A stretch of DNA of 64,000 bases from Ganoderma boninense (taxonomy: Eukaryota > Basidiomycota > Agaricomycetes > Polyporales > Polyporaceae), in NCBI GenBank assembly GCA_002900995.3, contig CM035308.1:2294001-2358000 (forward strand), in the 5' to 3' direction. Shown here in pieces: positions 1-9,439 of the stretch. Positions within the stretch are counted from its first letter, which is position 1; the number at the start of each line of letters is the position of its first letter. The position numbers and the translations under genes are program-made. The notes under the pieces are model-generated. The model made no database searches, had not been told where the DNA came from, and was given only the letters and a program-made list of their open reading frames with translations.

Positions 1-1000
1 ATCGGTGACTTCGACTCTTGAATATATCCTTTGGCCAAGTTCTCACTAAGGAACTTGTCAAGCTCAACCTGCTCGCTGGAAGACAGGGGGTACACCTTGG
101 AATGGAACATCCTAGCATCTGGTACGAGTTCTATAGCATGGTCATAGGGTCCGTGCTCAGGTAGATGTTCAGACGCCTCTTTCGAGAACACATGCAGATA
201 CTCATGGTACTGGGGAGGTACAATCTCTTCGACAGGATGGACTTCCTTCTTCTGGTACTCTTGTTCAGCGAGCTGTTGAGAGTACGTATAGCTCGCCGAC
301 ACAAAGATCTTAGGGGTACCTTGAAGTCATCGTCCATCTTTCAGTGCATTGAGAAGAGACTCCTCAGTGCCATCCCATTCTGGCAGAAAACCTGGTGGTG
401 GAGGCCTATCTTCCTCCTCCTCCTCAACCATTACGGCCGTGCATATCCTACCCATCATCTTTGCCTTCCGCACCCGCCGAGAACCATTGCGCGCCGTAAG
501 CCGTACCTCCGTATCACGCGCTTTGGTCTCAACAGGTTTGGATGCCTTCTGATGAGCTGGACATGCCTCTGGACATCTCGATAGGTGCAGCAAGCCACGT
601 TCCCAATCTACTTCAGGGTTGTGCTCGTGCAGCCAGTCCAGGCCAATGATCACATCCTCTTCTCCTATGTCTGTCACCACAAACACCACCTTCTCTTGGT
701 GGTCTCCAATCGCCATATCCAACACGGCGACCTCCGTGATCGTCCCATCACGGTTCTCAGTACCGTCTATGTTGTACAGAGGAATTGGCCTTGCCAACTT
801 CCTCGTCGTAACCTGGTTCTTCTCTACGAACCTTCTATGTAAAAACTTGGTAGTAGCTCCACGATCTACCATTGCTACTATGTCCTTATGTCGCTGCTTG
901 CCAATTAACCGTACCGGTATATGAAAGTGCTGACCACTGTGATTTACTTCATATACAAACGCGGAACTCAGTACAGAAAATCGACTATTACTACAAGAGC
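1..1000 (-). pseudogene. Gypsy pol: aspartic protease and N-terminal reverse transcriptase
   Basis: The protease region contains IPVRLIGKQRHKD, then MVDRGATTKF at the catalytic site and DVIIGLDWLHEHNPEVDW, the flap and C-terminal motif of gypsy retropepsins. The usual D-S/T-G triplet reads D-R-G here, so the protease is probably inactive. A TGA stop at 327-329 interrupts the frame. The same frame then resumes with the typical pre-RT linker (YHEYLHVFSKEASEHLPEH) and the first RT residues (MFHSKVYPLS, LAKGYI) before the window edge. The RT catalytic YxDD box, RNase H and integrase are not in the window. Confidence 0.8.
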
Positions 1001-1030
1001 CAGCATGCGCAGCGTCCAGTGCGGCTCTAA

Positions 1031-2485
1031 TCAGAAACCCTCCTTCTTCTCAGTGGTTGTAAGGGCCGCAATCTTCTCCTCCATTGCCTTGACCTGGGCC
1101 TGGAGAGCCGCTACTTCCGTAGTCGTAGTGGACGAGGAAGCAGCTTGCTGACTCTTCAACCGCGGACAGTCATACTTGCAATGTCCGGGTTGGCCACAGA
1201 TGTAGCAGTTTCTTGGAAACGGCTTCTTCCCAGTAGTGGCCACCTTCTCCCCCTTCTTCTTCCATCCAAACGACTTTGGTCGTTCTTCCTCTTGGGTGAT
1301 GAGGGCCTGGTCAAGCGACAGCGACACCTTCTGAATCTTTGTGAGGTCGGAGATGTCATGAGCACTGGTGGTGAGGACGTCCCGGAGTCTGGGAGGCAGG
1401 CCGGAGCAGTAGTGTTCATGTTTGTCCTCATCGCCAAACTCGGTCTATGCTGCAGTCGCATTGAACTGTGCCATATACTCCTGGACAGTGCCGACCTTGC
1501 GATATGCCTTGCAAAGCTTGACCAGTTCAGCGATGGCGGCCTCTTTGTCATCAGCTGTGCAGAAGTAATCTTTGAAGGCCGTGCTGAACACGCCGTAGTC
1601 TGCCCAAGGGCTGGTTCCACTGGCAAGTTTTACAATGTGGGGGCCAGCCCAGGCTGCCGCTCCTGCTGTGGGCTTACTGAGAATGGTCATCCATATGACG
1701 TCGCTAGGCGTGCCAACCGCTACCGCCGTAAGGGTGTTGTAGTAGATCTGAGTGGCAGACACAAAGCGGAGACCATCCTGTGCAGATTTTCCATTGTATT
1801 CACGTGGGGCGATTTGAGAGAGGAGCTTGGAGGTGTCAAACACTGGTGTGGAGGCAGGAGTTGGTCATGGTGGGTGCGGGAGGAGGATTGGGTGAGGACG
1901 ACAATTGCGGAGTGTTGGAACTGGTAGCTTTCGGCTTCAGTTCCTTCTTTACTTCAGGCTTCTCTTCTGCCTTAGAAGTCGACGCAATGGGTGACGAGGG
2001 GTTTGAGCTTCGTCGTTGTCCAAGACGTTCAGTAACGAGTGCGATAGTTTTGTCAAGAGCAGGGAAACCTGTGGATCGACTGGGAGTGGTGGTCCCACTG
2101 GGTACATGACTGGGGGCACGGCTGGGGGGTCGGGTGCCAGGGCGACTTCATGCGGCAGCAACAGCTGCCCATGTGGGCCTTGTGGAGGGGGCCGGCGGTG
2201 GCTGGGCAAGTCGGTCTAAGATCGCCTGTTGTTGGTCAGGGTGTGGCCGGACAAAGGGGTGGAATGGAGCCCACTGGGTGGGTGTCCAGTCAAAGGTGAA
2301 GTCGCGGTGTGGGCAGGGTTGGCAGTCACAAACAAACCACTGTTGTTCGGTAGTGTTCCAGTGCTGGTCTTCGACGGCGGTGCTGTGAAATGCGTGTGGC
2401 CTTTGACTGCAAGCCACGGTGAGGGCAGTAGAGGTAGCTCGCTTCCTATCCCAGGAATAGAAACGGCAGGTGCACAATCTGACAC
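1031..2485 (-). pseudogene. Gypsy gag (capsid and CCHC zinc knuckle), nonsense-interrupted
   Basis: The gag reading runs from a proline-rich leader into a retrotransposon capsid region (about 1843-1445, with LSQIAPREYNGKS near its start). It continues in the same frame after a TAG stop at 1445-1447 to a zinc knuckle CYICGQPGHCKYDC (about 1210-1165) and a short coiled-coil-like tail ending at 1031. The knuckle would bind nucleic acid during particle assembly. The part upstream of about 1900 is low-complexity and I could not fix one uninterrupted frame or the start codon there, so the 5' boundary is approximate. Confidence 0.75.
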
Positions 2486-2575
2486 TGTCTGCTCAGCCTC
2501 CTCGGCCTATTGCTGTGTCTTAGCCCAAGGGACACGGGCCCAAGGGTGTTCTGCCTTGGCTTTGTTTCGACCTAA

Positions 2576-3035
2576 TGTTACGACTGGCTGTCGAGTAAGA
2601 TCAGGGAGGAGGCTTACGAGACGAGCAAGGGCGTCAACGAGCACTTGTGCAGCAAGAGCGGAGCAAGGCTCGACAGTCAGGCTGGAGACAAGATGTATTG
2701 AGCGAGTAACTAATGAGCGAGAATACAGCAAGGCTTACCTGGAGACAAGAGGTCGAAACTGAGGTCTCCAGGTAGCAAAGTACAGGCCTTATATGCATGT
2801 AACAAACAATGGGAACTGGGGACAATAGGTAACTATGGACACAGGAACCAGTGGGAGAACAATGATATGTAGTACAATGACGACGGGAACAATGGGTAAC
2901 AGGAGTTATTGTACTTTGAGAACAAGAGACGGGTTTGCTAAACAAAGGAGGACAATAAGGATGACGCAGGAGGCAAACTGTCCAAAAAAGGAAAGAGAGA
3001 CGCCAGGGTAGGTGCTGAGCGTGCCGTTCATGACA
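2576..3035 (-). repeat. 5' LTR of the gypsy element
   Basis: In minus orientation this 460-bp block starts TGTCATGAAC and ends GTCGTAACA, the usual TG...CA form. Its edges were set by aligning it by eye to the solo LTR at 4330-4798, which has the same ends, the same TATA-like region (ATGCATATAAGG against ATGTATATAAGA) and the shared block GCCTGACTGTCGAGCCTTGC. The right flank is ACTAC (3036-3040), the expected target duplicate; its partner lies outside the window. Confidence 0.8.
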
Positions 3036-4083
3036 ACTACAGTTGTTATATTGCGTCAAAATATGAGACCGCAATCTCAAACTCCAAATGATGCAAAGCT
3101 GCACACTGCTTTAGAAAATCTTCGATATAGTGCTTGTACTAATGCTGATATCCAGCTGTTGCAATCAAGAGTAGCTGGTAAAGAAAAGTTTAAACACAAA
3201 TTGAACCAGCCTAGATTTAGAAATGTGTCATTAGAATTACTTCATGGAATGTAAACAGAGATCAGATTAATAAAATGGGATGTAAACAATTTGTGACAAA
3301 ACATGGGCAAACTCTGTCAACATTCTACTCTGCTGACAAGCTAGCCTCAGAAAATGATAAATCAGTGTCCAAAAAGCAAAAGAAGAAGACAGTAAATCCT
3401 AAGCGTATAAACAACATTATTAATGATCAGCTTCAAGAAAGTTTATGGGAGCTTTCACATTATTTGAGCAAAAATCACCCTGGAAAGTTAGATATTTGTG
3501 TAGGCATGCCTGTTATGATTAAAGTAAATGAGGCTACAGAATGTTGTGTTACTAATGGTGCTAAAGGTGTGGTGCTTGAATGGACTAGTAGACCTTTGTC
3601 TGATAATAAAAAGCACTAAACACAGTATTTGTGAAGCTTACTGCAGCTCCAACACCAATACAATTAGAAGGATTGCCTGAAAATGTAATACCACTTGTAC
3701 ATCAAAGTAAAACTATTAAATGTAAGCTAGCCAATGGTATGATTATTGAGATCATCAGAGACCAAGTACCTATTATTTCAAATTTTGCCATAACTGACTA
3801 TGCTTTATGTTTACACTGTCAGAGGCCATTACAACATATAGTGACATATGATAGTGCTCCTTGTTTTGTTGCTTGCATTACTCATGATGTTAAAGTCAAT
3901 ATTGAACCAGAGATCACTCTAACAGAACTCAGTACAAAATATAGATTATGTAGGATTGTATATTATGCCAACCTTCACTTTGTATGCAGAATAATTGATC
4001 TTTCAGGAGACATGGTTTTATCATAGTGCAAAACATGGTAATGAAGCAAGCTATGTTGGAAACATTGTGAATTTTAATATATA
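3036..4083 (+). pseudogene. Helitron-type PIF1-like helicase, C-terminal remnant with frameshifts
   Basis: The sequence starts mid-protein at the LTR edge with TTVVILRQNMR, a motif of fungal Helitron-associated PIF1-like helicases. It continues through ITSWNVNRDQINKMGCKQ, LDICVGMPVMIKVNEATE (the late helicase region) and a C-terminal domain ending near WFYHSAKHGNEASYVG. Three single-nucleotide-type frame changes, near 3235, 3610 and 4013, break the reading; each is visible because the homologous text resumes at once in another frame. The Walker A half and the Rep/HUH nuclease are absent. Decay here is by small indels rather than stop codons. The assignment rests on recognised family motifs; cellular PIF1 is unlikely given the repeat context. 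Confidence 0.7.
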
Positions 4084-4329
4084 AAAACTAGAAACAGTGA
4101 GAGATCATGCTATCCACTTGCTTGTATACAGAAAACTTATAAATAGAGATGGTAGTTACTTAATACAATATAAGCTTCTTAATGTTCCTCATCAATTGTA
4201 TTGCCAGAAATGGCCTTCTTCAACCAAGTTGTCCTTTATAGCTACATGACCAGGAATAGTGCCATTGAAGGTGATTAACTTTGCCTCTTGGCTAAGATTA
4301 ATTTTCTAACATTTGGTCTTCAACTTGGG
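4084..4329. other. AT-rich spacer after the helicase remnant
   Basis: This is AT-rich sequence with no recognisable coding text. It may be the 3' tail of the Helitron-type copy, but no terminal hairpin or CTRR end was found. Confidence 0.3.
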
Positions 4330-4798
4330 TGTTATGAACACCCCATTTGGCACCTACCTTAGCACCCAGGTTTCTTTTCTCAATTATTTTACTTCTAATG
4401 TCATCCTCATCATCCTCCATAGCATTGTAAATCTTCCACATGGTCTCTAAGTATAATAGTTCCCATCTTGCATTGCTTCCCTGTTGTTTCCCATCACTAT
4501 TGTCCCTTATGCAATTCTTCTCCCTTTCTATTCCCACAACTATAGTTACCATTGTCCTATGTTCCCATGGACCTGCACATGTATATAAGAACTGTAGCCT
4601 GCTACCTGGAGACCCTAGTTTTGACCTCTTGTCCCAAGGTGAGCCCCACTGTATTTCCCTCGTAGATACTTCACTCAATACACTCTTGTTCCCAGCCTGA
4701 CTGTCGAGCCTTGCTCTGCTCTCACTGCACAAGTGCTTGTTGATGCCCCGGCTTGTTTTGTAAGCCTCCCTAATCTTACTTGACAGTTAGTCGTAACA
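4330..4798 (+). repeat. Solo gypsy LTR with TTGGG target duplication
   Basis: This 469-bp block begins TGTTATGAAC and ends GTCGTAACA. It is flanked on both sides by TTGGG (4325-4329 and 4799-4803), a perfect 5-bp target-site duplication. It is clearly related, though diverged, to the minus-strand LTR at 2576-3035 and lies in the opposite orientation. No internal retrotransposon sequence is attached, so it most likely formed by LTR-LTR recombination of an older insertion. It contains a TATA-like ATGTATATAAG (about 4578) expected of an LTR promoter. Confidence 0.88.
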
Positions 4799-4803
4799 TT
4801 GGG

Positions 4804-5465
4804 ATACTCCACATAAAACAGACACTCAGCTTCAGCCTGCAATGTCTATCCACTTCTAGCCTCAGGACAAGGGTGCCAAGCTGCTATTACTGACTTGTGC
4901 ATCAAGCACTGTGGCTGCAAGAATGCTCAGCGAAACCTTTGTCAAGATCATGGGTGATGGTGAGCATGATGCATCAGTAATAAGCTTGAACCAATCCTTC
5001 AAAAAGCATGGGTTGTAAGGTTGCCTTTTGAAAAACCAGTTTACTACTGTATTGGTGAGCCCATACACACAAGTCATTATATGCAAGTTAGAAATATCCA
5101 GCTACATGTAAGTGTGTGCATGAGTGGTGCATCATACTTATGCATGAACACTGGGGCCATTTGTGGCTGGTAGTTCTATGCCAGAGGTACAAGCCTTGCA
5201 AACCACAGTCTTTATGCATGCTCATGGGGGTGCAGTGTACTTATAGTACAGTAAAGGCCAAAGCATCCAAGTCTAAGCCTTAGACTCATGTGACTTGGGA
5301 TGTCACAAGGTCACATGCATGCTTGGCTGTGACAATGACAAAAAGAGCAGGATAGGGGTCCTTCCAAACCAGTCAAAGACTGTCAAAGCTCTGGACCATC
5401 CTGAAGTGGGTGGCTAACTCTTGGAAGCAACTAGTATACTAGTTCTACGTGAGGACACATGCTTT
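4804..5465. other. AT-rich repeat debris, possible gypsy 3' region
   Basis: No reading frame of note. Its position just left of a purine tract and an LTR-like start suggests the eroded end of a third gypsy copy in plus orientation, but no pol motif survives. Confidence 0.25.
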
Positions 5466-5707
5466 GGAAGGGGAGTAATGTCATAAATGGGTATTACGAG
5501 CTACATATATAGTGCCAGCCAAGTGTCAAGCCAAGCTTGACATTGCATCCTTTTGGCGTAGCTAGTTCAGCAGCTGGTTTGTTCCTAACATTGAACTGTT
5601 TTTATATACTTTGTTATATGCATATTTATACTTGTTTTACCCTAAAACTTGCTGTTTGAGCCTATATATACCAATATATAGAAGATATACCACCACCCAG
5701 AACTACA
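5466..5707 (+). repeat. Candidate polypurine tract and LTR start of another gypsy copy
   Basis: GGAAGGGGAGTAA at 5466-5478 looks like a gypsy polypurine tract and is followed directly by TGTCATAAATGGG, which resembles the LTR starts elsewhere in this window. The LTR right end is uncertain: AACA at 5590 and ACTACA at 5707 are both possible. No second copy was found here to fix the boundary. Confidence 0.4.
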
Positions 5708-6867
5708 AATACCCCCAACTTGAGACACTCTTATACCCTTGCAAGGGTATGGGTTTTGCCTAGGGTCAGCCAAATCCAACCCATACCCTTACCCACACTA
5801 AAAACCCACACATACCCATGTGAGTTTTAGACACTCATGACAAACCCTAGTCTAAGGTGAAGCTGGTGATCAGCTCTCCAGGAAAGGCTGACACTACAAG
5901 GAGTTAGATCAGATATGTCAGACATGCCTATTAGTAAAAGTGCAAAAATGTCCTGAAGGTGTGCTGGCTTCACCTTATTTATAAACTAATGCCTGGGAAT
6001 TTTATAGATTGCACTGCTATACAAACCCCACAATTCTCGCAATCTTCACAATATATTTGGGAATTATATGGTATTTTTGGATCTGGTCTGGCCCACTTCT
6101 TATTTGCATTCTAATACAGTGAAATCTGGGTATTGTCTGAGCATTGTTATGATTGCCTTGCAGTACACTTTAGGACATTTTTTCACTTTTGCTGATGCTG
6201 CTTAGGCACTATCCCTCGGACACTATCCCAGGTAGAGGGAGAATGGGATATTTACAATATCGGATAGTATGTGCTTTTTGCAAAAATTGCCCTCAATTTG
6301 AAGTGTGCAGTGGGAAGGAGCCTGCACTATACCCTATTTGAGTGTTGACACATGCTTTTTGGGGTTTTTTTATGTGATGCCCATGGTGGTACAAAGTTCA
6401 ATAATATATTTTTGCACTTTTGCTGATACATGTCTATATTTAAAAACTACTAATAGAGAGGTGGACATTGTCCAGAAAGTACAGAAATCTGTGATTCTCA
6501 CGTTTCTGCAATCCCTCAGTGGAGTCCAGAATAGGTGCCCACCTCTTTATTTGGTCTTACCCCCCAACACATCATGATTGCCAGCCTGATCATCTCAAAC
6601 CAAATCCTCTGTTTGGTTCTCATTTTAACACATCTTCTGTTAAAACTAGATAGCATAAAACCTGGATGCAACTTGTACAAGATAATAAGTTTCTAGAATC
6701 TGGATACTTGCACAAGTGGTGGCACTTGAATTCAAACTTCAAGTTCACTGTCTGTATTTATAGCAATGGTGAGACATCCCACCCTGCTCCACCTGTTGAA
6801 CATAGTGGGGGATGCCCACTATGAGAAGGGCACTACATGCAGTGTGCATACATACTCACCTGGCTAG
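5708..6867. other. AT-rich non-coding repeat region
   Basis: No gene is seen. It contains an 18-bp perfect palindrome at 5733-5750 (ATACCCTTG and its mirror) and several repeated CCCATACCC-type words around 5740-5820. It is probably transposon debris. Confidence 0.3.
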
Positions 6868-7155
6868 TGTGAAGTAGAGGCTTGTATATTGAGTGAGAAG
6901 AAGAGAGAGAAGTGATTTTTCTATTAGGGCCAATGAGGTCCATATATATACTACAGGAGGTACTGTATTAGTAATGCTATACAGTACAGGAATGCACTGC
7001 TAGAGACATCTAGATAGATAGGCAGTGCACTACATAAAACAATCATGTGGGGCAGCTATACAGCGCCTGTGCAGATGGATGAGATATAAGGCTGTGCCAA
7101 TATCTGTGTATGGTGCTATGCCGTGCATGCTATGCTCAGCTATGCACATTCAACA
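6868..7155 (-). repeat. Possible LTR (Copia-like), minus orientation
   Basis: Read on the minus strand, this 288-bp stretch starts TGTTGAATGTGC, has a TATA-like TATATATATGG two-thirds along, and ends CTACTTCACA. This is the general shape of an LTR. The flanking 5-mers (GCTAG and CCACC) do not match, so there is no solo-LTR support, and no partner LTR or pol lies nearby. Confidence 0.3.
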
Positions 7156-8049
7156 CCACCTACATGACTTCTCTTGTTTTCCAATATTATTTCCAAAAGA
7201 TTCAATCAATGACCATGCTATAGCACATCACTCATGCTCATTGCTCTTCCACACAGTGCATATATATATAGTATTCTAAAACAGACTGCACTGGTCCAGT
7301 GCCCTGGAACCAGCCTCAAAACCTTACTTACTTGGCAGTTCAATCTAATAACTCCACTGTTGTCATAGTTGTCACCCCCATGTTTGAGTCATTTGCTTCT
7401 CCTACTAGCTCTGCTGATAACGGACAATGGTCTTTGTTTTCTTCATAGCTTTGATTCACATTGAAAAGCCTGAGGTCAGAGGCCAGCGCTTAATGGTATG
7501 ACCCAGTTCAGCACCCTTCACATGCTCTGCCAATTCTCACAGTCTAGCAAGTTGGTCATGCCCAGGGTGCGCGCGTGCCAAAGGCACACTCCTCCTCCTG
7601 CCTGGGACCAACACCTCCCCCTCCCTCCAGCTCTTCCAATTCTGACTCAAGTCTTGTGCATTAAATTTTGTATATTCTACCTTTTTGTTTCAAAATTTTG
7701 CACCTGTGCACACACCACCACATCCTTGTCTGTCAGTCTGACATTGAAATGGGTGCTAAATGTCATCTTATGACAGTGTTCTCTTCTCTAATTTGGCTCC
7801 GCTGACCTCGTACTTGGACCTATACTAATCGAGAGTAAGACGTGTTTATGATGAGACTTGTTTCAGACATTTTTGTGGCATTTTTTTGTTACATTCTGGT
7901 TTCTGTTTTTTAGCACTTGGGCTGCTCTTCTGAGTTTCTTCTGGGACTCTCACCCCCTGTACTTTTAGAGTCACATATGTGAAATTTGTTTCATATAATT
8001 TATCTTCTATTCAAGGCCTCGCAAGCCACTGTTCTGGGTTTATGGAGCC
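7156..8049. other. AT-rich non-coding region
   Basis: I see nothing coding. The sequence grades from AT-rich debris into more mixed composition near 7800. Confidence 0.3.
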
Positions 8050-9180
8050 TTAAGCCTGTGCGTGAGGACTCTTGGGGCTCACGTGCCGCAAGATTGGTGG
8101 ACCAAATCGGGTGTCTATGAACCGCTCTAAGGCAGCCCCGCCATGCCAAGGGTCACGACTAAATTGGTCCCCCAGACCAAATTTGGTTGAGGCGATCAAA
8201 TAAACCCTAGCCCTACTGCACCCTAATATGGAAAGAGGCCACCACCAAACACGAGCGCTTAAAGGGTGCAATGGCTCGCGACGGGGCTCGAGGGCAGATG
8301 CACCGGGTTTCAAGGCTTCTGGAGGCCGCGTTGCGAGTGAAAAGGATAGGCTTATAGTATACAAGTATATTTGCTAACTATCAGAGCATGAGGCAAAGTT
8401 CAAGGCAAAAAGTCACAGCAAAGTGTACATAAATGCAATAAAAACTGAGCTTGAGGGAGGAAGGAATAAGTACAACCCGAAGGTGCATACATCATGTCGA
8501 AGGCAAGGTTCACCTGTTTAAAACAAGCCCAGAAAGAAGAAAATCGGTGGGGAACTTCGAGAGGAATTGTAATGGCAAGCTGAGAGTTAGCATTCAGAGT
8601 AGTATAAGGAGTTATACAGGGAGACGCGGCGGCGCGCGCGCCGCCGCGAGACCCGGAGGAATAAGGGGGCTAGGGAACACGATTTTTGGCCCATTTTTCA
8701 CGATTTTTGCGGCCAGATTGGAGGACTCGGAAGGAGAGGAAGGCGGCAGGAGGACGGAGAGCGCGCCTTCCGCGCGCTGGCCACCCCTTGGCACCTTTTG
8801 GGCCGCTTCGCGGCCCGGCCCCACCCTTGGAATGACTAATTTGCCCGCTCCAATCAGGACCGATCCTAAGAACTTCCTAAGACGCCTAGGGCCACTGCCA
8901 GTGTTGACCTTCCCCACAGTCCCACGGCAGGAATGCGGGAATGCGGGAATAACGAATTCACGGACGTCCTCACATTGTCGGCATGGGGATGCCGAGTGGC
9001 GGTGTGGGAAATAACTGAGGACAAGACTAGAGCGTGGGTGCAATTCATGGCCCTTTTCCAACCACACAGTCTCAGAGCGGAACGCTCTTGGAACCAACTT
9101 GGAGCACTCCGCCACTTGGACTAGGCCCTGCTAGCAACTAAGTATTGTTACTGTATAGCCTAGCTCCTAGTTGCTCAATC
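8050..9180. repeat. GC-rich repeat-like block with a 24-bp palindrome
   Basis: Composition changes sharply from the AT-rich DNA to its left. A perfect 24-bp GC-only palindrome lies at 8625-8648, next to a minus-strand TATA-like CTGTATAACTCC (about 8622-8611). Around 8380 the plus strand reads CTATCAGAGCATG, which resembles the initiator-tRNA primer site of Copia elements (TATCAGAGC). I could not define LTR ends or any protein. It may be an LTR and leader region. Confidence 0.3.
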
Positions 9181-9439
9181 ATAACCCGTGGATGTAAATG
9201 CAGGTTCCGATGGCACGCACAAACTTTCGCACGATTTTCCCCTTCCGATGAGACGGCGGCGCAGCATGCACTGCGCATTTGAACTGAACACTCCGCAGCT
9301 CAGCGCTCAGCAACCAACGAAAGAAGCCAAGACGCAGCCCTGATCTCAGATCATCCAGCGCCTGCCCCCAGCTATTCATATCCCCCTCAATGTCACACGA
9401 GCATAACTTATCTACCCTTCCAGTGCGTCCCGGTTGCCC

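Larger units (their letters stand above)
1..3035 (-). mobile_element. Decayed Ty3/gypsy LTR retrotransposon, 5' part
   Basis: Read on the minus strand, the order is LTR (3035-2576), gag (about 2485-1031), protease and the start of reverse transcriptase (about 1000-1). The rest of pol and the 3' LTR lie beyond the left edge. The order LTR, capsid, CCHC knuckle, protease, RT is that of Ty3/gypsy (Metaviridae). Gag carries an in-frame TAG and pol an in-frame TGA, so the copy is dead as read. Both stops could come from C-to-T changes in CAG and CGA codons, which would fit RIP-like or deamination decay, but this is inferred without an intact relative. The right end abuts a helicase remnant, so the element seems to have inserted into an older Helitron-type copy. 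Confidence 0.85.

Noticed and set aside
4298..4732. Minus-strand open frame of 144 codons
   Set aside because: It lies wholly within the solo LTR and its flank and is best explained as LTR sequence.
9434..9439. Earlier start for the Stealth gene
   Set aside because: The codon there is TTG; the first ATG in frame is 9440.
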